64,000 nt of DNA from Viscum album. Lineage: Eukaryota; Streptophyta; Magnoliopsida; Santalales; Viscaceae. Shown in pieces: positions 35,251 through 47,796 of the stretch. The stretch's first letter is position 1. Each line of letters starts with the position of its first letter. Under the pieces are notes generated by a model. The model had not been told where the DNA came from, searched no databases, and was given only the letters and a program-made list of their open reading frames with translations. Location: positions 1,977,486,576 through 1,977,550,575 of the forward strand of contig OY728136.1 in assembly GCA_963277665.1 (NCBI GenBank), given 5' to 3'. The position numbers and the translations under genes were made by a program.

Positions 35251-35673
35251 GTAGTTTCTCAACTCCTTGTAGATGAAGAATTTTACATTTGAAACCTTTT
35301 TCTTACCATTAAAATCACATACTTGGTGTCCTTTTTCTCTACACTTGTAAAAAACTCACATTCCCTTCAAGCATTTACCAAGGTGATTCTTTCCACATTT
35401 ATCACATATGGGAAAATCCTCCTTTCCCCTCTTCTCTTTATCCATCTTTCTCTCTACCATTCTTTTCTTATCTGGCTTCCCTTCAAAGCCATAGGACTCA
35501 GAGAATTCTTTACTTATATTATTAACACATGATACTATTTCTTCATATTATGATAATACTTGGGAGACTGTTTCCTTTCTAAATTTTGGATTAATACCAT
35601 GAAATATATGATCCTTATTACTCTTTGGATCATACGAATTGCTGGAGTTCTCATTCCTTCTACTGGGCGCCAT
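35250..35673 (-). pseudogene. Truncated gag with two CCHC knuckles (E3)
   Basis: The frame starts at ATG 35671-35673 (MAPSRRNENSSN) and runs through NKDHIFHGINP...SQVLS, a Lys/Arg-rich stretch and two well-kept knuckles. Knuckle 1 CDKCGKNHLGKC lies at 35371-35406 and knuckle 2 YKCREKGHQVC at 35317-35343. Stops lie at 35548-35550 and 35356-35358. The pair C-x2-C-G-K-x-H-x-G-x-C plus C-R-x-x-G-H-x-x-C is that of plant gypsy Gag. Against 4A, the whole gag core between the N-terminus and the DHxFxG block is deleted. The knuckles, which bind RNA, survive best. Confidence 0.82.
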
Positions 35674-36155
35674 TTCTAAACAATGGCATACACTTAGTCA
35701 GTTTATGAATCGTAATGAATAATTCCAAAATTTTAAAAAATACCTAATGTAAATTGAACAGTTTATAGATATAATCCATAATAATAATAATAAAATTCTT
35801 TGAGGAAGTATTTACTCCTAAATCCTTCATAATGTATTATAATGAAAATGTGAATTATTCTAAGCATATCCCCCAGGAGTGTCGTAACCAAGAGTGAAGC
35901 AAGGCCCGTTTTCATCCACCAGTTCCCGTTCAAGTCTATCTTAAAGCAGTGTTTTAGGGTTTTACCCCTAGGTACATCTGTGCCAGATCCACCTCTACCT
36001 GCTCGTATCTAGACAGGGATGTATTTCATGGAAAACTCCCAAACCATACCAAAATTCTAGTAAGTTATTCTATACCAATCCTCAATGTCTATCTTAGGGT
36101 AGTGTTCTCTAATCAGAGTTTATCCAAATCTATTTACAAGGTTGTTTCTAAACTT
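35674..36155 (-). other. 5' leader of E3
   Basis: Untranslated leader between primer site and gag. It aligns with 5925-6398 of E1, sharing (on the sense strand) AAACTCTGATTAGAG, TACATCCCTGTCT.GATACGA and CTTGGTTA.GACACTC. Confidence 0.75.
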
Positions 36156-36167
36156 CCTTTGATACCA
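36156..36167 (-). other. Primer binding site of E3 (tRNA-iMet)
   Basis: The minus strand reads TGGTATCAAAGG, two bases after the LTR end. It matches the iMet site with one internal change and a changed last base. Confidence 0.88.
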
Positions 36168-36697
36168 ACTGTAATTCCCCAACCCTAGATTCCCAGAGTC
36201 AGTGCATCATTTTAATACATTTTCATGATTACAAGGAATCAAGTCCCGAAAGACCGATCATTTTAGAAGTCTTAGAAAATATATTAAATGCATGAATGTT
36301 AAATTTAACTTTCTAACATACAACAAAAAAAATCCTTTGATAATGTCATTGTTCCTATAGCTTAACCCTACATCTCAAACATAAACCACTTCTTGGGATC
36401 TTGGGAAAATAAAACATAAGAAACGGGTGAGCTGAGATTCTCGGTAAGGGTAAATAATTTAGCAGAAACTATAAACTTTTAAGGTAAGATGTGTAATAAA
36501 AACAGCAACCTTTCAAACATAAACATGAACATAATATGGAAAAAATAAATCAAACATTACCATATAAATATGCACATGGATATTCTACAAGTCGAATATT
36601 CACATGTAACAACCAATTTCATAATGAGGGAATGTATAGTACCGGACTTTAATTTCTATGTCAAGGCCTCATGCCAGGACCTAGGGTCTAACTGTAA

Positions 36698-36893
36698 ACA
36701 GACCCCAACCCGGAGAGCCTCTGTAACCGGACTCCATCCTGGAGAGCCTCTGTAACTGGGTTCCAACTCAGAGAGCCTCTATAACCAGACTCCATCATAG
36801 AGAGCCTCTATAACCGAACTCTAACTCGGAGGGTCTGCTGTAACTGGACCCCAACTCAGAAGGCTTACTTTTATTGATCCCCAACCAGGAACA
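36698..36893 (-). repeat. Minisatellite of about 32 bp in the E3 5' LTR
   Basis: Partner of 29338-29545 with the same unit (CCGGAGAGCCTCTGTAACCGG on the plus strand, with changes). Individual units have diverged between the two LTRs. Confidence 0.83.
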
Positions 36894-38040
36894 TAATAGT
36901 CCAATACATTCATCATAATAAAAGTTTCAAATATAACATAATCATTCGTATTAAAACTAGCATAAGAAATGCCAATACTTTATCCATAAACCATGAATGG
37001 TATAAAAATAACACATCCACAATCAAACATATCACAAAACATTCAATACAATATGGAATATTTGTATCATAATAAATCAACTTCAAACAAGTTTAAAATC
37101 CATTAAAGGATGTTGAAATATATGGAAATGATCAGTAAAATGATTTGAGAGAAATACCTCTTTTTCATGAAATCGTTTAAAATTCTCACAATTTATAAAG
37201 GTAGTCATTTAAAATGGATTTTTAAATCAAAGTGTCCCATACCACTTTGAAACTTTTTAAAATAATTATCATTTCAAAACATTCATGTCCATATAAATAA
37301 ATCCTTAAAATCATTTTTGAAAACATGGACATTAATGAGAATGATTTAGAAGAATAAATATTTAAAAAATTTAAAATGATGTTTTAGTAAAAAATTCCCT
37401 TAAAAGAATCCATTTGAAAACTCTTTCTTGAAACATGTACATGGATAATAAATATGTCCCAGTATATACTTACGTAAAAACAACCTCGGATAATAAAGAT
37501 ATTTTGAAATTAACCCTTACCAATTTGGTAAATTACGAAACACACACCCCATGAAAGAATTAACATACAATTAATATGTAAATAAACATAAATTAAAGTG
37601 TATTACACAAAGAATATAATTATGGGTAGTACATACACCACACAAAAGGTAATAGTGGTAATATAGCATTAATCTCACGGGAATAATGAGTGAGATGAAA
37701 ACCCCTTACCTTCCACTTTCCTTTGGTCGAGGGTACGTTTAACCTCCTGTATAATGACTATTATATGTTATTAGATTATACCAGAACCATATTCATATTT
37801 ATTATATCATATATTATTCATTTATGACTTTATACTACCCATTTAATAATGATTTTCATGTTAAATTAACATTTTAGGTAATAATCATTTTCTTTATGGT
37901 ACATATTTTAACCTGTTATTCTTGATCGTATCATTTAGATCATGATTTAAATAATTCCAGAATATAAACCTTGATTTATAAATCATACATAGTTAGAATA
38001 TAAATATTTATAATAGATATATATATGAAATGGAAAACAC

Positions 38041-38480
38041 TGTTTATGGAGATGGTAGGTCGTACGTACGCATAAACACGGTTTCTGTTTTCATATTGTA
38101 TTGAACGGAAGTAAGTGAATAAGATATATGTAAGTAAATAAATACATATATATATATATCCAGTATAATTATTATGTCATATATTATATACTTATTAGTA
38201 ATATGTATTTTTATAATCGTCGATGAATTGTGAACGTGGAAATGAATCTCATCGCGTCGTGGAGACGGTAATCCGAACGTACGCACGAGCGACAATATCA
38301 TTTCATTAAAGGTGTGGAATTGAATGGTATATTAATATTAATGAGACATTATAATGTTATTTTTATTATTTATAAACATATTACTCATCATTATATCCAT
38401 CCAAATAAGATAGTGTTGAATAACAAATTACACCACGGTGTAGAGACAGTAAGTCGTACGTACGCATGCATGGTGACATT
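38041..38480 (-). repeat. Periodic stem-loop modules in E3 5' LTR
   Basis: TGTTTATG (38041-38048) / CATAAACA (38071-38078) is a perfect 8-bp stem with a 22-nt loop. TCGTG (38257-38261) / CACGA (38284-38288) also has a 22-nt loop. A third copy at about 38431-38476 has CACC/GGTG outer pairing. Loops contain CGTACGTACG or a one-base variant. Confidence 0.78.
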
Positions 38481-38812
38481 ATCATTCATAGGATGGATAA
38501 AATAATGAATATAGTTGTGCCATATTTATAATAACATCACAGTATATATAAGGTACTGGATTTATTATTTTGGTATGGTAATAACAAATAAATAGTAAGT
38601 GGAAGAAGAAAAGAACTTGGAAGAGGGTGGTGAAATCATTACCTCTTCTTCGGGTTCTTCCTTTTGATTTGATCAAAAGGGATCCTTAGGTTGGCTTTCT
38701 GATCAAAATAAGGCCTCTAGGATGAAATTAGGATATTTGGGAGGATATTTGGGCAGGTTTTGTCCGATCCAAATGGCTTTGGTGGTGTGAATTTGAGATA
38801 AGGGGAAGTTCC

Positions 38813-38820
38813 CTTTTATA
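38813..38820 (-). promoter_or_regulatory. TATA box of E3 5' LTR
   Basis: The minus strand reads TATAAAAG. This would be the active promoter copy of E3. Confidence 0.72.
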
Positions 38821-40893
38821 AGAGGGGTGAGAGGCACCTTAGGAAAAACTTAAAATATTATTTTATAATAAAATAATTTTTGGTTTCTAATGGCTCAAAA
38901 ATGTATTATTTATAATATAGTGTGGGGATGGGTTGAAAAACACTCAACCAATAGGTTTTAGATAGGTTTGAGTCACTATATTATCCTTATCTTTTATATT
39001 TAACTCTTAGTTAAATAGTTTGACATTTACTATGTCTCTTTGTATTTTTATATTATATGGTTAATAAACTTAATATAAACTTACAAGAGAACCCCAAGTG
39101 GTTAATTAATGACATATATAATATTATTTAAGCCTTTTGGATGAACCTTATAATTTTAGGAATAGAATACCAATTAATAATATAATGTTTTTTTTAAACT
39201 CTTTTATATCAATTTTGACACTATTTGTTTTTTTTCTAAATTAATAACATCATTATTACTTTGAAAAAATTCATTTAATCAACCCTAACATGTCATATTA
39301 ACCTATAAAATTAGTTTAATTCATAAAAAGTCTCAAATTACATTTATTTGGGTATTTATAATATCAATTATTTTAATATTTCATTAATAAGATAATCACT
39401 ACATCATCATTGTGTTATAAATAAATTAAAGTATTTAATGTCTAAAAATTATAAATAAAATACAATTATGTATAAAAAAAATTTATATTTATAATGAATA
39501 TTTATAATCGAATTTATATTATGTGTAACCCTATATTAAAAATGGTTTAGTTATTAAACTTTGAATTTAACACTTTTAACTCTTCTTTGAATTAAATAAT
39601 AATAAATGTCCTAATCTTGTCCAAGTGGACCTAAAGGATCATATTTTATTACTAAGGTTTTTTTTGGTCGAATTAAACTTATCCAATAGAATTAGGACAT
39701 TTTTAGGGTAATTATGATATCATTTTTACCCTTAATTACCCTATTTACTTTTAACCGTGGTAAATAAAAGTCAACAGTTACTATTCACCAAAAATTATTT
39801 TCATCTTATTGAACCACATTTTACTTACTGATATCAACCACATTTCTCAGATTTTTTAAAATTCAACTCACAGAATCGGTAAAATTAAATTTTATGCAAA
39901 TTTCCAAATGCTCCTAGGAGGTGGGTAAAAGACGGTAAAACGTTCGATAAAATTTTATGCATCTAATTTTATTATAAAATAACTACAATGAATTAAATTG
40001 AAACTATATAGGTATTTTATATATATATATATTTAAAATAAATTTAAATAAAATAAATAATTATTGAAATAAAAAGTCGGTTTTAAATAATAACACAACG
40101 TTTTTCACTATTCATCAAAAATTGAAAGTTTTCAGAAAAATACCCAAATTTTACCCTAGTATAATTTTGATATTATGAATTTTAAAATGAAGTCCATTTT
40201 ACCAAATTCATAACATAGAATATACATTTATTAATTTAAAATTAATTCCCGTTGTTAAAACCAAAAAGTGGGTTTTTTTAAAAAGTAAAAACTATCAAAA
40301 GATTGACAAGTGTTTGTGTCAAATTTAAATGTGAAATTACTTATAATGACCTAAATTTTATTAAATGATAAAAATATAATCTAATTATACTTCAAAAACA
40401 TTAAAATTTATAATTTAACACTATAAATTATTTCTATTAAAAACGTTGTTTTCAATTAAAATTTAGTATTTTAACTATTCATCAAAATATGAAAGTTATC
40501 AAAAAAGTACCAAATATTTATCCAAAATAAATTTTAATGTCCTTTTTCTAAAGAAGAAGTTTATTTTTTTCAAATTGAATATATAAAGTGTCAAATATTG
40601 GATTGAAAAAGGGTTCTCTATTAAAAGGCGTTAAAATTGCATTTTTTTGAAAAATACTTCTTTTATCTGAAAAAAAATTAATTCGTTCTTACATTATGTC
40701 TAAGAAACTCAATATATGGATTCTAAAATTATAATTATTATATAAAGTTCAAAATTTAGTTAATACTATTCATAATCGCTTTCTAACAGCTATTTTGGTA
40801 AGTCATCGTGCGCATGAACTCAGTGCTGCGTGTAGTGCATGTTATTGAATTACTTTGAAGAAATAACGTACTATAAAATCTTAGGTTGTTACA

Positions 40894-40898
40894 TTATC
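40894..40898. repeat. Right target-site duplication of E3 (TTATC)
   Basis: Identical to 28813-28817. Confidence 0.95.
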
Positions 40899-41250
40899 AA
40901 GATATAGAATGAATTATCCAAGTATTATTAATTTAAATGGAATAAAGATAAGAATACATTGGTAGAGGAAAGGAAGGATAAAGGGAAGAAGAGAAATAAT
41001 GATTTCCCTATATATGATAATTGTGTAAAGAAATGCCCTGGTACTTGGTTGAAGTTAATGGGAGTTTGATAAAAGTGTATAGATAAATTCCACAATGATA
41101 ATGATTTAAATAGTAATAAAAAAGTTTCAAATGTTCAATTATTAAACTATAAGGATATGGGGAACTACACAAATGAATACCCCAGGCATCATGGGAATAT
41201 ACCTCAAAAGAAGCTAAGGGATCAAGGTCAGGATTATAATCTTAATATAG
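40899..41250 (+). pseudogene. Gag C-terminal relic of element 4A with dead knuckles
   Basis: Continues the frame of 28203-28817 across E3. A Lys-rich stretch (EERKDKGKKRNND) matches the basic region of E3 gag. It is followed by YDNCVKKCPG, where E3 has CDKCGKNHLG, and KCIDKFHND, where E3 has KCREKGHQV. Both knuckles have lost zinc ligands, and there is a double stop between them. Sense-strand similarity to the E3 gag is clear (GATAAG...TGGTAGAG, GTTTCAAATGT). Confidence 0.82.
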
Positions 41251-42504
41251 CCAAAGTAAAATAATTAAAATTATTGTGTATTTGGATTAAAAAAATATAT
41301 TGTAAAATTATTTTATCAATGATATTTTTGAAATGTATAAGTATTGTATTGTAGTGGTTTTTCTATAAGGATTTGAAGAAACATGTTGAATGGTACCAAG
41401 AAAAGTGATTTGGTAGCAAGTTGATCTTTTTTAAAAACATGTGATTGAGAGAATATAACTCTTATTATGTGATCTATATTGAGATAATAATGATAAAGAT
41501 ATGTTTATGGGATAGTATTAGTGACCTTTAAATTGATTGGTGATTTGATGATTTATGTTATCTTTTCTAGAGTTTACTACATGTTTGGGTTTATAGAATA
41601 TATTCAACAACCTGAGATTTTATTTTTTATAATTATGTATGTTTTCATCTGGTATTTATGGTGATAGAGGTATTCACATATTTAGAATGTGACATTAAGA
41701 GCCACTTTATATTTTATGGGGAATATAATTTTGATTAAGTATCCTTCTAAATTTTTTGGACTTTGAATTTTTTTAGACATATTTTGGATGATTGTTAAGA
41801 TTAACCATTTATGAGATGGATTAAGTTAAATTTTGGGAGTTACTATTTAGGTATTAGAGATTAATGTACTATATTGGATAAATTTTTCTAACCATTTTTT
41901 TTTATTAAAGAAATGAGGAATTACTTTTTTCTCTTTTATGAATGTTATGATCCATTGAAATTTAATTTTAGTGCTTCAGGAATAAAAATTTCATCTTGTA
42001 TATACATTTATTAGAGTAATAAATGAAGTGTAAATTTATCAAATCACAACCAAAGGATTAAATTGTAAATATATTTTCTAGTGTTCTCTATAATAATAGT
42101 AAAATAATCCATCAAATCTAGGAAAAGGATCTTGAAACAAAAATGTGATCCTATTACCTTTGTGTCTGATGAACTGATGGTATTTTCACTCGTAAAAAAA
42201 ATTATGGTTTTTTTGTTGTTTATTTTATCATTATCATTCAAATTATTGTGATCAATTATCTTTATCACAGACCATAATTATTTATTCTTTTCTTCCATGT
42301 CCTTATCTTCACTTCCCACCAATGTTCTCCCATTTTGAAACCTAGTTATATTTTATTCTAGGTAAATTTTTTATTTCACTTCATCTATTATCAAGAGGAT
42401 GTTTTATTAACCCTTTTTTACAATGTGGTTTTTCAAAAAAGTTATTTTCAAATAAAAAATCATTGATTGTCGTGATCAAGATTAAATTTCAAGGATGCAA
42501 TTTA
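41251..42504 (+). other. 3' internal region of element 4A
   Basis: AT-rich, homologous in position to 6761-8475 of E1. No protease, RT or integrase motif was found. The last 60 bp share ATTTCAAGGA.(G/C)CAATT with E1 just before the purine tract. Confidence 0.6.
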
Positions 42505-42519
42505 TTTAATGGGGTAGAA
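42505..42519 (+). other. Polypurine tract of element 4A
   Basis: TTTAATGGGGTAGAA directly before TGTAACACCC, the LTR start. Confidence 0.75.
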
Positions 42520-43650
42520 TGTAACACCCTCAGATTTTAAAAGAGGAACATTGTGTCTGATAGTGTATATGACACACAACACCAAGAGTAAAAAAGAATG
42601 TAACTCCCTAAGAATTTATGAAATAATTATTTTTAAATAAATTCAATCTCTTTGATAGATTTTAATCTATGCATCGCCAACTTTAAATGAAGCATGATAC
42701 TCTACTAAAATATTATTATTTAAACATTATCATTATAAACTAGCCGTTAATTTGGTTGATATGAATAGAAAAAAATAAATTATGAAAATTATATGGTTTA
42801 CACTTGTATAAAATAAATTCAATGGTTATCTATTGATTATAAATAAATTAATAACTATTTGAATGAAAATGATATATTTTCTAAAAACATTAATTTTCTA
42901 AAAGGTGGTCTAGTCACACTTTGTGCACATAATTTAAAATAAATTTTTACCACTTATAGAAAATTTATTCGAAAAAATAAACTTAATGTTTTAAATATAT
43001 ATGTAAAAAAATTGTTTTTGGGTGAATTTTTGAGAATTTTTTGAAATGATTATTTTTTTGATGAATAGTGAAAAATACTGATTTTTATTGAAAACTAATT
43101 TTTAATTTAAATTTTTTATAGAGTTAAATTATATTTTAAATTAGTTTTAAAGTAAATTTAGTTAAATTATATTAAAATTTAAATATTTTATGTCATTTTA
43201 ATCAATATTATATTGAATTATGATATAAAAACTTTTTCATCTTTTGAAATTTTTTCTTTGGAAAACCCATTTTTTCGACACATCTGTGGATTTAATTTTA
43301 AATTAAATTATGACACTTATATGAATTGAATTTGTAAAAATTGATTAAATGTTTTGAATAATAATAATTTATATTATATAATAATTTAAACTTAATTTTT
43401 TTATAGTGAATAATAAAAAAAAGTAAAAATCATTTTTTGTGATTATGGTTACAATGGGTTTATCGGGGGTTAACCTAAAAGATAAAGGTTAATAATGACC
43501 CAAAACTTTTAACAAACAAATTTTATATCTATATTTAGACCATATAACCTCTAAGGTTCTATAATTACCCATTTTATATCCTTTTACATGTGAAAATTGT
43601 GGGTGCACTTTATTCTTTTCAGAAATTCGATGTATCTCATATCCCCCACT

Positions 43651-43658
43651 AATAAAAG
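43651..43658 (+). promoter_or_regulatory. TATA-like box of 4A LTR
   Basis: AATAAAAG after CATATCCCCCACT, followed by CCACCCACTTCCC. It matches the position and surroundings of the TATA boxes in the relatives, with the first T changed. Confidence 0.5.
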
Positions 43659-43993
43659 GCCACCCACTTCCCTACCCTATTCACATTTACAAATAAATTT
43701 TTTAAATTAAATAACAAAATATATTTCATAAATCCTTAACCTTGTCCTAAAATCCTTATTTTGATAATAAATCCTTCCAAATAAGGCTTTAGGTATAAAC
43801 CTAAAGAGGATCTCTGAAGAAGAGGTAAAATTATTAAACTTGTGTTTTTGTTTTATTTCTTCTTCAACCTCCTTAAAATATTATAAAAATATGATAAAAT
43901 ATAAAGGAAATTATCTCTTATATAATTATATGTTGTTATATTAATGTAATAACATATATCCATCTCCACTTCCATCAAATGTAAAATGATATT

Positions 43994-44597
43994 GTTGATC
44001 ATGTGTACGACGGATTACCTCCTAGCGAACCAATGTATTTAATTTTCCATCACCACCTTTCAAGGATCAATATAATTATAGATTTATCATATTTATATGA
44101 TATTTATAAAATTATTATAATTATAAAATTATAATATCACATATATTTTCTTAATTTCTATTCTGTGGTGGGATACGATAACGTCGTTCGTGTGTATGGT
44201 GGACTACCGCCTCACGAAGCAAGGTGATTTGTTTTTAACTTACTCTTTACATGGAATGTAGTAAGGATAAATTTAATAAATATATGTGATATTTATGACC
44301 TAAAAATACATATTAAAATATAATATCTCATCTAACTTCTTACCTTCCAATCTGTTGGAAAACAATAACTCTGTTCATGTGTACATGTGGATTATCACCT
44401 CCACATAATGAGGCGACATGTTATTCATTTTACTATTTACATGAATGAAAATAAGGATGTATTTTATTAATATAAAATATATATATAACATAATAATTAT
44501 TGTAGAAATTTTAATTAATATTTATTTTCTTTCTGATACATATTTCATGAAAATTAAAACAATGTTCATACAAACGTATGGCATACCGTCTCTATGA
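43994..44597 (+). repeat. Four periodic stem-loop modules in 4A LTR
   Basis: Modules start near 43994, 44187, 44377 and 44566, a steady spacing of about 190 bp. Stems: weak in the first; TTCGTG (44187-44192) / CACGAA (44213-44218); ATGTG (44377-44381) / CACAT (44402-44406); TCATA (44566-44570) / TATGA (44593-44597). Loops are 20, 20 and 22 nt. This is the largest set in the window. Confidence 0.78.
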
Positions 44598-47215
44598 GTG
44601 ATGTAATAAATTTTCTATATTTAACTTTTTTTGATTAATATAAATAAATAGAGAATGAATATATATGATATTTATATACTTTTTTATATTTTTTATTTGA
44701 TTTAACCATGATCAAATTAAAAGGACAAAAATTACCAAACCAAAACATATATGAAAAACGAAGCAATTATCACCTGAAAAAAGGGATTTTACCAAAAAAA
44801 AGTATTAATAAACGGGTCATAAAAGACCATAATTAAATAATATATGGTATAAAATATATGATTATTATTATTTAATATATTTATAATAAATATATATTTA
44901 TTATACAGGATTTACAGACACGTATAAAGGAAATCGGGTTTGAGTTAAGGGTTTCTCATCTCACTTTTACTTCTAAGTGATGTATGTCGTATTCATGACT
45001 TAGTTATTTTGTGTGGTGTATATAATAAAAATTTGATATTTTATATCATGTATACCTTAATATACATGATATTTAATGTTTCATTTGAAATTATTTCTTT
45101 TATGGGGCTTATGATTTAAAATTTTCCAAAGTGATAATAGTTTATTTTACAATCTCATTGTTTATCGAGATTGTTTATGATTAAGTTTATGAGGATGAAA
45201 TATTATGATCTATAACTGAAGAAAATGGTGAATTTTTTTAACCTATCTTTATTCATGAAAATTTAAAGTAATAGTACTATTTTTCCTCTCTTTTGTACTT
45301 AAAATGATTGAGAAAATGTTCTTGATAAAATACAACGTTATTTCTCTCTTTGGTGGAAATCATTTTTCTTCCAAAGCCATGTTTTCATAAAATGTTTTAA
45401 AAAATGTTTTCAACATTATAAAAATGATTTATCAAATATATTTTTACCCATGATTGGTTTTTTATGAAAAAAATTAAAAGGAATCTTCCTGTCATTTTCC
45501 AAAGAAGGCATGTTAGGTTTTTATCAAAAATGTGGAAGGAATCTTTATTTTAACATGCATGGCATGAATGGAATTTTTCGCCATCATGAACAAGCAATGA
45601 TATAAATATTTATTTATAATTTTAAAATATTATTTTTAATTAAAATTATTTTTACTGTTGAAAAATACCAAACATCCAGGGTATGCTTCTTTATAAATAA
45701 TTCAATAGCTTGTGATGCACGCAACATTGAGTTTGAGTGCACCATGACCTATGAAACTAGATATTTAAAAGAAGGTTATAAATATTATTAACCAAATTAT
45801 GAAATTTATTAATTTTATTATCCAAAATAGACTTTATTTTTTAATTCAAAACATCGAAATTATCTTAGGGTGAATTTTTGGTATTTTTCTGAAAAGTTTC
45901 AATTTTTTATGGATAGTGAAAAAAATTGCATTGTTGTTAAAACTGATTTTTCATTTAAATAATTATTTTACTGTAAATTGATTTAAAATTAAAAGATATA
46001 TAAATAATACATATAATAATTCAATATAGTTCATTTTAATCATTTTATAATAGAATTAGATATAAAAATTTATTGAACTTTTGAACTTCTCTTTTACCCG
46101 CCATCTAGCCACATCTATAGGATTTACATTAAATGTAATATTAATAGTTATGTGAATTTAATTTAAGAAAGAATAAATATATGGTTTTAATAATTATGAA
46201 AAATATGGTCTAATATGATCAAAATAATTTTTGGTGATAGTAACTTTTGGATTTTATTTACCACGGTAAAAGGTAAATTGGGTAATTAAAGGTAAAAATG
46301 ATATTATAATAATATAATATTACCCAAAAACTTTTACTTATTTCACTTTATAAGTTTATTTAAACAAAAATAAACCTTATATCAAAAATTTCATCCTTTT
46401 TAATCCACTTGTTTCAGATTAGGACATTTATTATATTTTATTTAAAGAATAGTTAAAAATGACATATTCCAATTTTAATAACTATATCATTTTTAATACG
46501 AGGTTATATAAGTGATATGGTTTACTATACATAGTATTTAGAAATATTAAATGTTTATATACATAATAATAATTTATTTATAATTTTACGAAATAAATAA
46601 TTAAATTAAATGGTGACACAATAATGATGCAGAAATTGAATTATTAAAGGAAGAATCAATTAAATGATATTAAAAAAATTAAAATATATATAATTTGACT
46701 TAATTAATGACATACACTAATTTTATAGATAACATATATATTTTAGTGACATATTTAAAGTATTTTTTCAAAGTTATCATGTTGTTTTGATATTTTTAAA
46801 AATATAAATATTGAATAGTGTCAAAATTGGCATAATTGATACTTTAAAATAAATAATGTTTTATTAAATTTTATAAAATTCATAAAAATATAGGGTTCCT
46901 CCAAATAACTATGACAATGTTAAATGTGTCATAAATGATCCAATTTGGTTTTTTTCATTTTATAGAAACTATATTAACCTTATTATAAAATGACAAGTAA
47001 ACACAGTAAGAGATAAACTGTTTAACTAAGGGTTAAATCCAAAATATAAGGTTACTTTTGTAACCTATACTTGTATAAAAATCATTGGATAAGATTATTT
47101 AGACCAAAAATCATATTATTATCTAAATAACTCAATTTTTAGCTATTTTAAACCTAAAATAAATTTATAATAATTTAATAGTTTTAGAGTTTCCAAAAGT
47201 ACCTCTCCCATCTCT

Positions 47216-47223
47216 TATAAAAG
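47216..47223 (+). promoter_or_regulatory. TATA box of 4B LTR
   Basis: TATAAAAG after CCTCTCCCATCTCT, the same context as in E1 and E3. Confidence 0.72.
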
Positions 47224-47560
47224 AGAACCTCTCCTTATCTTTTATTCACACATATAAAGTGCTTTGTATCAACCAAATCCTACCCAATTCTCCTCAAAAA
47301 TTCTCTCACTTCATCCTATATGTTATACATTGGGCATAAAGCCATTCTAAAGAGCCCTTTTGTGCAAATCAAAAGGAGACACTCAAAGAAGAGGTAATTG
47401 TTTTACCAATTCCATTAAATTTCTTTTATTCTTCGAATTCCTCCTCCTGTGTTGTTTCTATACTAAAATAATAAATTAATTCTCATATAAATTATGATAT
47501 GTTATTATGATTATAGGAAAACCTTATTCATCCTTTTATACATATAATGAGTAATAATAT

Positions 47561-47796
47561 CACCATGTGTTCGTACGTACGGCTTACCGTCTCTACGTCA
47601 TGGTGTAATTTGTTATTCAAAACTAATTTATTTGGATGGGTATAATGATGAGTAAAATGGATATAAATAATGAATATAAAATGATAATTATTCTGTATAT
47701 TTAATATACCATCCAATTCCATACCATTTAACCATCAAGGTAATGATATCGTTGCTCATGTGTACGTACGGTCTACCGTCTCCACAACGCTGTGAG
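47561..47796 (+). repeat. Two stem-loop modules in 4B LTR
   Basis: Module 1: CACCATG (47561-47567) / CATGGTG (47599-47605), a perfect 7-bp stem enclosing CGTACGTACGG and TTACCGTCTC. Module 2, about 190 bp on, has CTCA (47755-47758) / TGAG (47793-47796) around GTACGTACGG and CTACCGTCTCC. Confidence 0.78.

Larger units (their letters stand above)
28818..40893 (-). mobile_element. E3: minus-strand relative of E1 with giant LTRs and truncated gag
   Basis: A complete 12.08 kb element. LTRs are 28818-33582 (4765 bp, 3' LTR) and 36170-40893 (4724 bp, 5' LTR). The internal region is 2587 bp, almost the same as E1 (2581 bp). Perfect TTATC flanks. On the minus strand it has an iMet primer site, a gag relic lacking the core domain but with two knuckles, and a purine tract before the 3' LTR. 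Reverse-complement sequence is recognisably that of E1 along the LTR (end motif CTAGGGTCGGGG-like, TATA region, hairpin modules) and in the gag leader. It interrupts the gag of 4A. Confidence 0.96.
36170..40893 (-). repeat. E3 5' LTR
   Basis: From TGTAATTCCCCAACCC to GGTTGTTACA on the plus strand, colinear with 28818-33582. Minisatellite at 36698-36893, hairpin block 38041-38480, TATA box 38813-38820. Confidence 0.95.
42520..45655 (+). repeat. 3' LTR of element 4A (first part)
   Basis: Starts TGTAACACCCTCAG. It has the family landmarks in order: ATGAATAGTGAAAAA (about 43070), TATA-like box 43651, four hairpin modules, and the GAAATCGGG..TGAG.TAAGGGTTTCTCATCTCAC block at 44930. It aligns with 4B up to about 45600 (compare 45420-45600 with 48240-48410). 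The last ~1 kb of an LTR is missing here. Most simply, 4B was inserted at 45655 and the rest lies beyond the window. Confidence 0.85.

Noticed and set aside
35323..35532. 69-codon plus-strand gene in E3
   Set aside because: Antisense of the CCHC knuckles of E3 gag.
38044..38301. 85-codon minus-strand frame in the E3 LTR
   Set aside because: It lies across the hairpin modules and a TA-rich tract; the same region in the other LTR is not open.
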